From an uncultured Odoribacter sp. (GTDB lineage: Bacteria > Bacteroidota > Bacteroidia > Bacteroidales > Marinifilaceae), in the NCBI GenBank assembly GCA_910588375.1, contig CAJUQA010000016.1, forward strand, positions 6,341-70,340: a DNA stretch of 64,000 nt. The letters run 5' to 3'. The first letter of the stretch is position 1, and every line of letters begins with the position of its first letter. Positions 22,741-33,000 of this stretch are shown here, piece by piece. The translations under genes were made by a program, and so were the position numbers. The notes beneath the pieces are model-generated. The model had not been told where the DNA came from. It saw nothing but the letters and a program-made list of their open reading frames with translations, and did not search any database.

Positions 22741-23303
22741 ATAATACTGGTGTAACTGAATTTAGTTTAGATGCTTTGAAAGGAGTAGCTGAAAAAGCTA
22801 TAGTTTTATCAGAAAAATACGATATTGATAAAAAAGTTATAGAGTCTGGTTTCTATACAAAGGCGAATATGGATTTGTCTGATTTTGAAATAAATGAAGA
22901 TGTAATGTATAATTTTATTAAGGAAAATTCGACAGATGAATTTCAAAAGCTATTGTATGATATGGTAATGGAAGAGCAGGTTGTTGATATGGAGACAATA
23001 ATTAATAATCCTTTTTTATTACCTAATGAACAAATATCATTAGTTATTTTGAATAATGTTATTGGAAATAATTCATTGAGTTCTAGAACAGTATCATTAT
23101 CGGATTGTCGAAATGAGTATAATGATTATATGAGTGTATGTAAAAAATGGTTGTATGTGGGAACGGGATTAACGGTTGCTACAGCTGTTATGTCTTTTGG
23201 CACAGTATCAACTTTATTTGCTGTTGCTACTACACTTGATTATGAACATTGTTCAAGTGGTGCAATGGATGCTTATATGAAGTGTGTTGAAAGTGTTAAA
23301 TAA
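22734..23303 (+). CDS. AT-rich cargo protein with C-terminal membrane segment, 189 aa
   Basis: A 189-residue acidic protein of unknown family, starting at ATG 22734 (an in-frame TTG at 22716 lies in the repeats). Residues 1-135 are soluble and helical with many D/E/N residues; there is one hydrophobic stretch near residues 145-170 (GTGLTVATAVMSFGTVSTLFAVA) followed by a cysteine-containing tail (C near residue 177 and 186). It is the last gene before the presumed right end, where Mu carries mom and other phages carry host-modifying cargo. A lysogenic-conversion, immunity or bacteriocin-like role is possible but unsupported. Confidence 0.65.
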   Translation: MRNNTGVTEFSLDALKGVAEKAIVLSEKYDIDKKVIESGFYTKANMDLSDFEINEDVMYNFIKENSTDEFQKLLYDMVMEEQVVDMETIINNPFLLPNEQISLVILNNVIGNNSLSSRTVSLSDCRNEYNDYMSVCKKWLYVGTGLTVATAVMSFGTVSTLFAVATTLDYEHCSSGAMDAYMKCVESVK

Positions 23304-23381
23304 TATGTGGAAATTTTCACTTTTTTAATTGAAATGAGATAGTTTGAAATTATTTTAAAAGAATTGTTTAAATTCAATGAT

Positions 23382-23432
23382 AAGGACGGTTGGCATGTCA
23401 GTCGGCAGGCAACCGTCCTTTCCTCATTTTTG
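23382..23432 (+). terminator. terminator hairpin at the prophage/host junction
   Basis: AAGGACGGTTG (23382-23392) pairs perfectly with CAACCGTCCTT (23410-23420), followed by TTCCTCATTTTTG. The right arm and tail recur at 25240-25265 without the left arm. It is the first clearly host-like element after the AT-rich phage DNA. Confidence 0.65.
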
Positions 23433-23483
23433 TCTCTCCTGTTTATCGTCGGCATACAGGCGAGCAATGCCCAGACACGCACC
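23427..23483 (+). repeat. remnant copy of the SusC leader region
   Basis: This 57-bp stretch matches 25381-25437, the signal-peptide region of the SusC gene, with two mismatches. Directly before it, 23408-23433 matches 25240-25265 over 26 bases. The two matches share TTTTTGT, so the copy looks like a deletion joint through that short homology. No start codon or downstream SusC sequence is attached. Confidence 0.8.
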
Positions 23484-23906
23484 CCTACCGATTTATAACG
23501 CCTCCTCGTCCCGCGCCTCTTCTGATGCGTCTTCTGATACTTCTTCTGCACTATAACTTCTTCTTTCTGCTCGGAAGCAGGGTCGGCCAACCAATAATTG
23601 CCTGCAAGAAACAAGGCATAACTCATAACACCCACACATACCAAATGATACCCCAAATTAACTAATTTATCATTATTATTGGTCAGCCATGCCCACTTCA
23701 TGTAGAAAGGAAATGTAACAACAGCTATCATCAATGCCACTCCGACAGGTATCCACCACTCCGACAATGTATTCTCGTAAATTGCATAACCGATAACTCC
23801 TGAAATAACAAGCATCAAGAGCATTAGCCCACGAAAGATTTTAATAAAAATATTTTTCATAATAATGCGCCTGCCTCTGCTTGCAATGAATAGTGGAAGT
23901 TGACTG

Positions 23907-25160
23907 TTACAATTGCTTCAATGCTTCCCAATCAATCTCCGGCTCTGTGCCTGTTGGCTTGCAATAGAACTTGGTTCCCATGGGTACAGACTCATTAAAG
24001 AAACCTCCCATTTTCAGATAAAACCGATTGTCTTTGGTATTACCGCCTTGATAGTCGAGACGGACTTGGGCACTCGCAGTCGCATCGTGTGTAAAAGTAG
24101 CGTCCGTGAGTCGGGACCATTTACCTTCTTTACTGCGAGCCCACTGGTTGCCGAAGAAAACTTCACGTGATAAATATCCTTGTTCCGGATTGAAATTCTC
24201 AAGGAAACTGTGAGGACGTTTATACCAGGTATTAGTCATGGGGCGCAAGAAACTTGCTATTAATTTCCATTCTTTCTCATCCGTTGCATAAAAATAGGCC
24301 GTATAGGTCGTATTACCATTCCCGTCCGGTCTGACTTGCATCAGAAATTTGTATGTATTACCGGCTTTCCAGGGATACTTCAGATAACTTTGTCCGCCTG
24401 AGCCTTCATTACCGAACTCACCGATGTGCACATCTTTGCCTTGGCGCAACAATCTAATCTTTTGGTCATCCGGAATCTCTTTAGGGTCTTGTGTATCAAA
24501 AGGACTCCATACCGAGAAAAGAACACGGCGTTCGGTCGGGGAGTTGTATTGCATTCCGAAATAGCCTTCTCCGAATCCGGCTGCCATATAATAACTGTGC
24601 ATTGTTTCGCCTTCTTTGGGTACTGTAATTTCGTTGTAAAACCATTCCGTGTCACCTTCAGGTAGCTTATATCCTAAATGGACGGAAGGACCGCGGCGTC
24701 CCCAATAATCGGAGAAATCTTTCACATAATTGCTTTTACCTGTAACATTGTCTGCAATCAATTGCTTGATATCTCCGAAACTCTTGCCGCTTTTAGAGAC
24801 TCCTTGTACATCGATACGGACATACCCTGCCTGTCGTACATCGATACTCCCTACAGGAACTTTCGTGAAATCATCTGATTGCAAATTGACCTTGAAACTC
24901 TTTTTTCCGTAACTGACTTTGATTTCGGAATGTCCTTTGGCATACAATGACAAATCGGCTGTTGTCGGTTGATGCAAATAGAAATAAATACTAATGATAC
25001 TTTTGGGATTTGTCCAATGTGCAATTCCTCTTTGTGTTATTTGCGCACCATCTTGTTGCCGGGTTACATAGCCATTGCCGGAAACTCCTACAACAAGTTG
25101 TTGGGATTGAGCGAACACGGTAGTGCATAACAATGCAAGTAAATATAATAAATTTTTCAT
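23907..25160 (-). CDS. secreted DUF3472/DUF5077 domain protein
   Basis: A 417-residue protein with a type I signal peptide (MKNLLYLLALLCTTVFAQSQQ). The N-terminal 130 residues are a beta-sandwich of the DUF5077 kind (GIAHWTNPKSIISIYFYLHQ). The rest matches DUF3472 (GRRGPSVHLGYKLPEG, EWFYNEITVPKEGETMHSYYMAAGF). These proteins are common in Bacteroidota near polysaccharide-use genes; a glycan-binding or lyase-like role is guessed at in the literature but not established. It is divergent from the SusC/SusD pair across a 200-base region, so co-regulation is plausible. Confidence 0.8.
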   Translation of the reverse strand: MKNLLYLLALLCTTVFAQSQQLVVGVSGNGYVTRQQDGAQITQRGIAHWTNPKSIISIYFYLHQPTTADLSLYAKGHSEIKVSYGKKSFKVNLQSDDFTKVPVGSIDVRQAGYVRIDVQGVSKSGKSFGDIKQLIADNVTGKSNYVKDFSDYWGRRGPSVHLGYKLPEGDTEWFYNEITVPKEGETMHSYYMAAGFGEGYFGMQYNSPTERRVLFSVWSPFDTQDPKEIPDDQKIRLLRQGKDVHIGEFGNEGSGGQSYLKYPWKAGNTYKFLMQVRPDGNGNTTYTAYFYATDEKEWKLIASFLRPMTNTWYKRPHSFLENFNPEQGYLSREVFFGNQWARSKEGKWSRLTDATFTHDATASAQVRLDYQGGNTKDNRFYLKMGGFFNESVPMGTKFYCKPTGTEPEIDWEALKQL

Positions 25161-25362
25161 ACGGATATAATTAAAAACAGTGGCAAGTTATCAAAAATAT
25201 TGTAGAGCCGCAAAAAGAAATAAATTATCTCAATGGGCGGGCAACCGTCCTTTCCTCATTTTTGTTAAAATTAAGCATTGCTGAAACCGATTGCTTTAGG
25301 ATTCGTTAAACATCTCATAAAAATGTTGCGAAACGAAATTTTTACAAACTAAACACACCATT
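25161..25362. promoter_or_regulatory. divergent region between DUF3472 and SusC genes
   Basis: A 202-base gap holding the 26-bp repeat 25240-25265 (right arm and tail of the terminator at 23408) and presumably promoters for both divergent genes. No perfect TAnnTTTG core was found, and no sigma/anti-sigma or SusR-type regulator gene is adjacent. Confidence 0.5.
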
Positions 25363-28300
25363 ATGAGAAAATTAATCGGTTTTTTGTCTCTCCTGTTTAT
25401 CGTCGGCATACAGGTGAGTAATGCCCAGACACGCACCTTGACGGGTGTCGTGACGGATAAAAACGACGGACAACCCTTGCCGGGGGTGTCAATTATGATT
25501 AAAGGCACACACTTGGGAACCGCCACCGATGCCCAGGGAAAATATATGCTGGACGTAAAAAGTTCGGACATATTGGAATTTTCTTTTGTGGGAATGAAAC
25601 CCCAGACTGTTCCTGTGGGCGACCGTACGGTGCTCAATGTTGCCCTGGAAAACGATGCCCGGAACCTTGAAGAAGTAATTGTTACCGGATACGGGGTCAC
25701 CCGCCGGAAAGCCTTTACCGGAGCGGCTACCACCGTCGGTTCCGAAAACATCACACAGAAAACCGATGCCAACCCGATCAAAGCCTTGGAAGGCACCGTG
25801 CCCGGAGTGCAATTGAACGTATCGTCGGGACAGCCCGGAGCGCCGGCAACCATATTCATCCGGGGACGCAACTCGCTGAATTCGGGAACGCAACCCCTCT
25901 ACGTCATTGACGGGGTGCCTGTGACAGCCTCCGCAATGGGAATGCGCTCCTCTGAAGATGCGTCGGTGTCTCCCTTATCAACGCTGAGTCCTTCCGACAT
26001 TGAATCCATGACCGTATTGAAAGATGCTACCGCAACCTCCATCTATGGGGCTCGGGCGGCAAACGGCGTAATCGTTATTACCACCAAAAAAGGAAAAGCC
26101 GGAAAACTACAGGCCAACCTGACAGTTAAACTGGGAATGGAAATGAAACCTGCCATCCCCAGCCGTTACAAACCATTGAACGCCGAAAAATACACGGAAC
26201 TACAAGTGGAAGGATTGCTGAATGACTATGAAATGTACGGAGAATACGGCAATACCGCCTTATACAACGACTACTTCTTTGGCGGTTACTTCCCGTATAC
26301 GGCCGAAGGCATGAAAGACATGCTCTATTCTTACCTGGAATATGATGGCAAAACCCGCACCAACTGGTTCGACGAAGTCACCCGTACCGGATTTGTACAG
26401 GAATACAACCTGGACCTGCAAGGGGGAGGGGTAACACCCACAGCGCCTAAATTTTACGCATCCTTGAACTACTTCAACAACGAAGCCTTTGTCATCGGAA
26501 AAGACCTGGAACGCTTTTCCGGTCGTGTAAACTTCGCCCAATCGCCCAGCAAATGGGTGGATTACGGTGTCGTCTTGAATCTTTCCTACACCAAAACCAA
26601 CATGGGGGCCGGCGGCGGTTATTTCTCCGACCCGATTACACAGGCCTACCAACAATCCCCCTTCTTTCCCGTGAAAGATGAAAACGGAAACTGGAACTTC
26701 AACACCCTCAACGGTTACAATCCGGTAGCACAGCGGAGTGCTCACGGAGATAAAAACACCGGACGGCAATACCGGGCCACCATTACCCCCTATCTGACCA
26801 TCCATTTCCGGGAAGATTTGCAATTCACGTCGCGCGTCGGTATCGACTACTATGACTTGAAAGAATTCGGTTACTGGTCCTTCTTGCAACCCCAGGGTGC
26901 CGAAATGCGGGGCATGGGTGAACAGGGAGACACGGAACGCACCTTATTGAGCGTCACCAACACTCTGACTTATCTGAAATCCTTCGGAGACCACAACCTG
27001 AACCTCATGGCGGGACAGGAAGTACAGAAAACAAAAGATAACAGCTCCTACTTGGCTGCCTCCAACTACCCGTTGATGGACAAAAACCAGGTAGCCAATG
27101 CCGCTGTGCCTTCCTCTGCTGCTACCAGCAAAGACGCTGTGGCTATTGCATCCTTCTTCTTCAACGGACAGTATGATTACAAAAACAAATACTACTTCTC
27201 CATGAGTGCCCGGGCAGACGGTTCTTCCCGCTTCGGGAAAGACGACCGTTGGGCGGGATTCTGGTCATTAGGTGCGCGCTACCGGATTTCGGAAGAAGAC
27301 TTCATGGAGTCCTCCCGCAACTGGCTGACCAACCTGACAGTCAGAACCAGTTACGGTACCTCCGGAAATCAGGAAGTAGGCGACTCCTGGTATGCCTCCC
27401 GCGACCTCTTCGGTTTCGGCTACAACTACAACGGACTGCCGGGAAGTGCCCATGAACAATTGGGAAACAGCAAACTGAAATGGGAACAGACCAACAAATT
27501 CAACGTCGGACTGGACGTATCCTTCTTCGACCGGCTGACCTTGGAATTCGACTACTACTACCATCGCACCAACGACATGGTATTTATGGTGCCTATCTCT
27601 AGAACCACCGGATTGTTGACCGTACCGAAAAACATCGGCAAACTGGAAAACCAGGGAATAGAATTCACCCTCAGCGCAAAAGTATTGCAATTGTCTGACT
27701 TCAACTGGGACCTCACCTGGGTAGGGTCGCACAACAAAAACAAAGTCGTCAAACTAAGCACGGACAAACCCATCGAAGGCTCCATCACCATCGTTGAAAA
27801 AGGACATGACATCTACACCTTCAAAATGAAAGAATACGCCGGCGTAGACCCCGAAACGGGAGAAGCCATGTGGTACCTGGGCGAAAGCGGAAACGAAACG
27901 ACCAAAAACTACAACCTGGCCGGAAAACGCTACGTCGGAGCCGCCAGCCCGAAATTCCAGGGAAGCTTCATCAGCCGCATGAACTACAAAGGATTTGACT
28001 TCTCCTTCCAGCTGAACTACTCCTTCGGCGGGAAAATCTACGGAGACAATCTGAGCTACGACGAACAGGTCGGCGGTTCCGGATTTGACAACACCACCAA
28101 CTACGTCTACAACAACCGCTGGCAAAAACCCGGCGACAAAACCGACGTACCCCGCTACGTATTCCTGAACGGCTCGGCTGCCAACAACGCATCCACCCGT
28201 TTCCTCATGAACGGACGCTATCTCAAAATCCGTTCCCTCTCCTTGGGCTACACCCTGCCCAAAGACATCGTCCACAAAGCTTGGTTAAGCTCCGCCCGGG

Positions 28301-28446
28301 TATTCGTCACCGCCGACAACCTATACACCTTCTGTGCGAAAGACTTCCGGGGATTTGACCCCGCCGGCATCGGAGCCAACGGAGTACAGTGGTGGAACTA
28401 TCCCACTCCCCGCAACATCATGTTTGGGGTCACCGTCGGATTCTAA
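25363..28446 (+). CDS. SusC/RagA-type TonB-dependent outer-membrane transporter
   Basis: A 1027-residue transporter that imports a glycan or peptide ligand together with SusD. The signal peptide is residues 1-22, followed by a carboxypeptidase-regulatory-like domain (TLTGVVTDKNDGQPLPGVS), the TonB box (LEEVIVTGYG, about 105-115), the plug (TIFIRGRNSLNSG, PLYVIDGVP, LKDATATSIYGARAANGVI) and a 22-strand barrel ending in phenylalanine. No N-terminal signalling (STN) domain and no FecR/sigma pair, so it is not of the trans-envelope signalling type. The substrate cannot be told. SusD follows after 53 bases. Confidence 0.95.
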   Translation: MRKLIGFLSLLFIVGIQVSNAQTRTLTGVVTDKNDGQPLPGVSIMIKGTHLGTATDAQGKYMLDVKSSDILEFSFVGMKPQTVPVGDRTVLNVALENDARNLEEVIVTGYGVTRRKAFTGAATTVGSENITQKTDANPIKALEGTVPGVQLNVSSGQPGAPATIFIRGRNSLNSGTQPLYVIDGVPVTASAMGMRSSEDASVSPLSTLSPSDIESMTVLKDATATSIYGARAANGVIVITTKKGKAGKLQANLTVKLGMEMKPAIPSRYKPLNAEKYTELQVEGLLNDYEMYGEYGNTALYNDYFFGGYFPYTAEGMKDMLYSYLEYDGKTRTNWFDEVTRTGFVQEYNLDLQGGGVTPTAPKFYASLNYFNNEAFVIGKDLERFSGRVNFAQSPSKWVDYGVVLNLSYTKTNMGAGGGYFSDPITQAYQQSPFFPVKDENGNWNFNTLNGYNPVAQRSAHGDKNTGRQYRATITPYLTIHFREDLQFTSRVGIDYYDLKEFGYWSFLQPQGAEMRGMGEQGDTERTLLSVTNTLTYLKSFGDHNLNLMAGQEVQKTKDNSSYLAASNYPLMDKNQVANAAVPSSAATSKDAVAIASFFFNGQYDYKNKYYFSMSARADGSSRFGKDDRWAGFWSLGARYRISEEDFMESSRNWLTNLTVRTSYGTSGNQEVGDSWYASRDLFGFGYNYNGLPGSAHEQLGNSKLKWEQTNKFNVGLDVSFFDRLTLEFDYYYHRTNDMVFMVPISRTTGLLTVPKNIGKLENQGIEFTLSAKVLQLSDFNWDLTWVGSHNKNKVVKLSTDKPIEGSITIVEKGHDIYTFKMKEYAGVDPETGEAMWYLGESGNETTKNYNLAGKRYVGAASPKFQGSFISRMNYKGFDFSFQLNYSFGGKIYGDNLSYDEQVGGSGFDNTTNYVYNNRWQKPGDKTDVPRYVFLNGSAANNASTRFLMNGRYLKIRSLSLGYTLPKDIVHKAWLSSARVFVTADNLYTFCAKDFRGFDPAGIGANGVQWWNYPTPRNIMFGVTVGF

Positions 28447-28499
28447 AACGGACAAAACATTTGATAAAGATTCGTGAAATCATTAACTGATAGAAGATT

Positions 28500-29942
28500 A
28501 TGAAAAAAATAAAATACCTATTCGCATTACCGCTCTTGCTGTTTTGTTCGTGTAACGACTTTATGGACATCGAAACCGAGCAAAACATCCCGACGGAAGA
28601 CGCTTACAAAACCATACAGGACGTACAGAACGGTCTGAATGGTGTCTATTACGCACTGGGACATTACGCATTCTATGGCAGAAACGTCGTTGCATTGGGC
28701 GACATGGCCGCCGACAACGCCGTGGCGAGTGCCGCCACCGGACACTTCCTGGCATTAAACCGTTATAACTTCTCCGACACAGAAGCTCAATTGGATAATA
28801 TATGGGTAGGCGGATACCGGGTCATAGACCGTGCCACCCGCACCATTCAGGGCGCTTATAACCTCATTGACAACGCCGAAACCCTTCATCTCTCGGAAAA
28901 CGATCTGGCGAATCTACACTCTTTTATCTCCCAGTCGTATGCCATCCGCGCCTTGGCAGTCCACCGTCTGGTAACTATTTTCGGTTTGCCTTACCGGAAT
29001 ACCCAGGTAAACAGCCAGCCCGGAATCGTCCTCATGGACAAAGAACCCATACCTGCCTTCACACAGGTCTCACGGGCCACGGTAGAGGAAACCTATGCAC
29101 GCATCACCGCCGACATCGCGGCAGCCAAAGCAACCTACACCTATGTGGACAACTACAATGCCGGAGTCAACGAAGACGGACGGATTCTGATGGACCAGTT
29201 TTACATGAACAAAGCGGCCATCTATGGCGTCGAAGCCAGAGTAGCGCTATTCATGCAGGACTATGCAAAAGCCATTCTTGCCGCCGATTCCGCTTTGATA
29301 CTGCGGAACGCCAATCCCGTCACCGACGAGACCTACCTCAAAATGTGGTCCTCCACGGCAATCACCGACGAAGATATCTTTACCCTGGCCAAATCCGAAG
29401 ACGACAACCTTTCAGCCAACTCCCTCAACACCCTCTATGGAAGCTATCGGGGAGCGGTCACAAACAGCTTAATCGCCCTGTTTCATCCGGCTGACATCCG
29501 GCTGAAACTCATCTCCGGTACGCATCCTAAAAAATTCGACGGCATACCGACCTCGCAGGCGGTAAACAACATCCCCGTCTTTCGTGTATCCGAAATGCAC
29601 CTCATTCTGGCCGAAGCCTATGCCCACACCGGAGACCTGGCAAATGCCAAAGAACACCTCTTTTTCACTGCCAAAAGAAACACGGCGCTGACTGAAAACG
29701 ACCTGCCGGCAACTCAGGCGGAACTCCTGGAATTCATCGCTGAAGAAAGACGGCGGGAACTCTTCGAAGAAGGATTCAGATGGTTTGACGCCCGCCGCAC
29801 CGGAGAACGCATCGACGTATCAAACGGAGCCTACCGGGATTTTGATGTAGCGGCTTTCGTCTACCCCATACCGGCTTCGGAAATCAATGCCGGCTTCGGA
29901 GTGGAGCAAAACATAGGATGGGAAGACACCATGCCCGAATAA
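28500..29942 (+). CDS. SusD/RagB-type surface lipoprotein
   Basis: A 480-residue lipoprotein lid for the SusC barrel. The lipoprotein signal ends at C18 (LLLFCSC). NIPTEDAYKTIQDVQNGLNGVY and the later VSEMHLILAEAYAHTGDLANAKEHL TPR-like helices, then EERRRELFEEGFRWFDARR and a C-terminal YPIP are the SusD hallmarks. It binds substrate at the cell surface and hands it to SusC. A terminator follows, separating it from TamB. Confidence 0.95.
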   Translation: MKKIKYLFALPLLLFCSCNDFMDIETEQNIPTEDAYKTIQDVQNGLNGVYYALGHYAFYGRNVVALGDMAADNAVASAATGHFLALNRYNFSDTEAQLDNIWVGGYRVIDRATRTIQGAYNLIDNAETLHLSENDLANLHSFISQSYAIRALAVHRLVTIFGLPYRNTQVNSQPGIVLMDKEPIPAFTQVSRATVEETYARITADIAAAKATYTYVDNYNAGVNEDGRILMDQFYMNKAAIYGVEARVALFMQDYAKAILAADSALILRNANPVTDETYLKMWSSTAITDEDIFTLAKSEDDNLSANSLNTLYGSYRGAVTNSLIALFHPADIRLKLISGTHPKKFDGIPTSQAVNNIPVFRVSEMHLILAEAYAHTGDLANAKEHLFFTAKRNTALTENDLPATQAELLEFIAEERRRELFEEGFRWFDARRTGERIDVSNGAYRDFDVAAFVYPIPASEINAGFGVEQNIGWEDTMPE

Positions 29943-29964
29943 GGGCGGGTATCTTGACCGACTT

Positions 29965-30003
29965 GCCGGGCATACCTTGACCAAGGTATCCCGGCCCTCT
30001 TTC
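29965..30003 (+). terminator. terminator after the SusC/SusD operon
   Basis: GCCGGGCATACCTT pairs with AAGGTATCCCGGC (one bulged base) around a 4-base loop, followed by CCTCTTTCT. It lies 22 bases after the SusD stop and ends 28 bases before the TamB start. Confidence 0.6.
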
Positions 30004-30031
30004 TGTAACAAGTTCGTGAAAAGGAAAAAAC

Positions 30032-33000
30032 GTGAGGAAATTTTGGAAACACCTACTTCGGACACTTCTGATACTGCTCGTTTTATTACTGCTGCTTCCT
30101 TTTCTGGCCTACATCCCTGCGATACAAAAATACGCCAAAAACAAAGCGGTGGCCTACGTCGGGCAGCACATGGGATTGAAAACGGAGATAGGAAACTTCT
30201 CTTTAAAATTTCCTTTTCGTCTCCAAATAGATGACCTGTTAGCCCTCCAAAACAATACCGACACCCTGTTGGGTATCGGACACTTACATCTGGACATCGG
30301 CCTGACGGGCATCTTCAAAAAAGAAATAGCCCTCAAAAACCTCTCTCTGCGGAAAATCTCTTTCAATTACTCCGACACACTGACAGCTACGCGCCTGCGT
30401 GTGAAACTGGACACCTTTCGACTATCTGCACCGACTGTTAGCTGGGGAAAAAAACAGGCTGCCGTCTCCGATTTATTTCTCCGGAAAGGGGATATACACC
30501 TCAGTGGGGGCGACAGCAACATAGAAAAAGATACGACTTCCGCCACCCCTTTTGACTGGACCGTTGATTTGCAAAAAATTGAACTGGCGGAAATCCGCTA
30601 CAGCATGAACACCTCTTCCATGCCCTGCCTGGCGGCCTCACTGGAAAGAGGGGCAGTGACAAACGGCAACATAAATACAGGCAACCGGCAGATACGCGTC
30701 GACTCCGTAGAAATAGCGGAAGGCACTTGTCGCATCCGGACGATTGCCGAAGGGGAGAGCACACCTGCAAAGCCTGTTGCTGAACGACAAAACACACAGG
30801 ATACCCTCTCGCCGTGGCAGATTGAAATAGGCACGGCATCCGTGGCTGATTATGCCTTTTCCATGAAACCCGTACAGGGGAAAGGATTGGAACTGAACCT
30901 ATCCCGTATAGGCATTCGTCTGGATAGTATATACAATCGGGGAACGACGGTAAAAGCCGCACTCAAAGACCTGCGGGTAGTGAGGAGGGAAGGCGGGGAA
31001 ATCACCCGGATGGAAGCCGGAATCGATTTGAGTGAACGTGAAAGCCGCCTGACCGGCCTCTACCTCCGTACGCCTGACAGCCGTCTGCGGATAAATGCGG
31101 CGGCAGAGGGTGACATGAACGGAATCATTCGGCAAAATCCCTTATCCCTCACACTGGAAGCGGACATCGGAATAAAAGACCTGATGCTCTTTATATCCGG
31201 AATCCCGCGGACCCTTGAAAAAGAAACCGTTCAGATAAACGCCGCCTTAAGCTACCAGGCTCAGCGGGTGGAAATAGACCGCTTGCAACTTGCCATGCCG
31301 GGCAACTTCAAAATAGAAGGACAGGGGAAAATAGCCTCATTACAAAACTGGCGGGAAATATCGGGTCACCTGGCATTGAAAGGTGAGACCGAAAACACCG
31401 GGGCATTGAACCTCCCTTCCCGCTTAACCCTGACACTGAATGCAGAAGCGGAAAAAGGACTCCTCAGGCCAACCTTCCGGCTTTGTGAAAAACGGGGCTG
31501 CCTCCTTCTTACCGGTGAATACAGCCTGCCGGAAGAGAAATACGACTTACAGCTCCGGGCAGACACCTTTTCGCTGGCCTCCTTCTTACCGTCCGATTCC
31601 TTGGGAATACTGACAGCCGAAGCCCGGATAAAAGGACAGGGACTGCAACCGCCGCATGCCCATGCACAACTCACCCTTGACATCTCCCAGCTGGAATACA
31701 AACGCCATCTCTATACCGGAATAAGCCTGGCGGCACTCTTATCGGAATCCCGCCTTGAAGTCAATCTGAAAACTGCCGACCCCGATTTACTGCTTGCTCT
31801 TGACCTGCAGGTGGATTCGGCCGACCGACAATACCTCCTTCATCTGACCGGCAACGTGGAAAAGGCCGACCTCAAAGCCTTGAACCTCACAGTCCAGGAA
31901 ATGACCCTCGCCACGGGCATAAAAATAAATGCCTCCGCCTGGCCGCATGAAAACTACTCCCTGGATGCCGCATTCACTGCCATAGGAATAGATGAGGGAA
32001 AAGGCATCCAAAACCTGGGCGATGCAACCCTGCTACTAAACAGCTCCTTGCACAACACCCGCTTAAATCTTACCTCGGGCGACTTCCGTCTGGACTTTCA
32101 GGGAGACACGCTCATTACCGGCCTCTCTGCCCAGGCTACACAGATAGCAACAGAATTGCGGCAGCAAACAGCGGAACGTCATCTCGACATGACCCGCTTG
32201 CAACACTCGCTCCCCCGCTTCCAGTTGTATGTGAATGGGCGTTCCGGCAACATCATCGGAAAATACCTGAAAGCAAAGAAAATCGGATTTAAAAATATAG
32301 GCATCCAGGCGGAAATATCCCCCGAACAAGGAATAAACATACAGACCGAACTCATAAAACCCTTCGTCGGGAACATCGATTTCGATTCGGTCACACTGAA
32401 TCTGAACCAGGAAAAACAGGACATCGCTTACCGTCTGAAACTGACAAGCGAAAACGGGGCGATGAAAGACCTTTATCAGGTCGGCCTGTCCGGAACCATA
32501 GGTCAAAACAGACTCACCCTCCTTTTTCATCAACAGGACCGTCAAGGGCAAACCGGAGTCAATATAGGAGGGGCTTTCACCTTCGAAGACAGCAGCTTCA
32601 ATTTGCACCTCTTCCCGGAAACTCCCGTCCTCGGCACCGTCTTCTGGACGTTGAATCCGGAAAATCAAATCCGCTTCTACAGCGACCGACGCATCGAAGC
32701 CGACCTCAACCTGGATTATGAAGGAAAAACATTCGGATTGCGTTCCTTTCGGGGAGAAAAAGGAGAAGAACAATTGAAAATAGAGATAAAAGGAATCAAC
32801 CTGGCCGCCCTCTCGCGCTCCATCCCCTTTGTTCCCGACATAGGCGGTTCTCTCACTGCGGATATGCTGCTCTCACCCCAAAGATCCCTCTTCCGGGCGG
32901 AAGGGAAAATCGGCATTGACAGCCTTTCCTATCAAGGCAAAAAAATAGGGAACACCTTATTAGACTTGAAATACGGCCTGGAACAGAAAACCGCACGCCA

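Larger units (their letters stand above)
1..23376. mobile_element. Mu-like transposable myophage prophage (late half and right end)
   Basis: A continuous set of phage virion genes fills this span: Mu-type head genes (DUF1804 small terminase, gp28-like terminase, DUF935 portal, MuF, gpG, gpI protease, DUF1320, gp37) and P2-type tail genes (sheath, tube, chaperone, tape measure, U, X, D, V, J, I, fibre). The left end, transposase and repressor lie upstream of the window. The right boundary is inferred from the change from AT-rich phage-like DNA to the host terminator hairpin near 23382; the exact end cannot be fixed without the other end and its target duplication. The only recombinase in view is next to the invertible fibre segment, not an end-located integrase, which fits a transposing phage. 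Confidence 0.8.
23273..23860 (-). pseudogene. truncated small membrane protein with foreign C-terminus
   Basis: Residues 1-95 form a sensible membrane protein with three hydrophobic helices (IFRGLMLLMLVISGVIGYAI, WWIPVGVALMIAVVTFPFY, LVCVGVMSYALFLAGNYWL) and a basic linker (KKYQKTHQKRRGTRRRYKS). After about residue 125 the frame runs into the antisense of a SusC signal-peptide remnant (23427-23483) and the terminator, then into the prophage, giving a tail that is not a natural domain. The original C-terminal domain has probably been lost by the same rearrangement that left the SusC leader copy. Start ATG 23860. No family name is proposed. Confidence 0.6.

Noticed and set aside
23390..23665. 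91-residue plus-strand frame
   Set aside because: It reads the SusC leader remnant in the wrong frame and then runs antisense to the truncated membrane gene; not protein-like.
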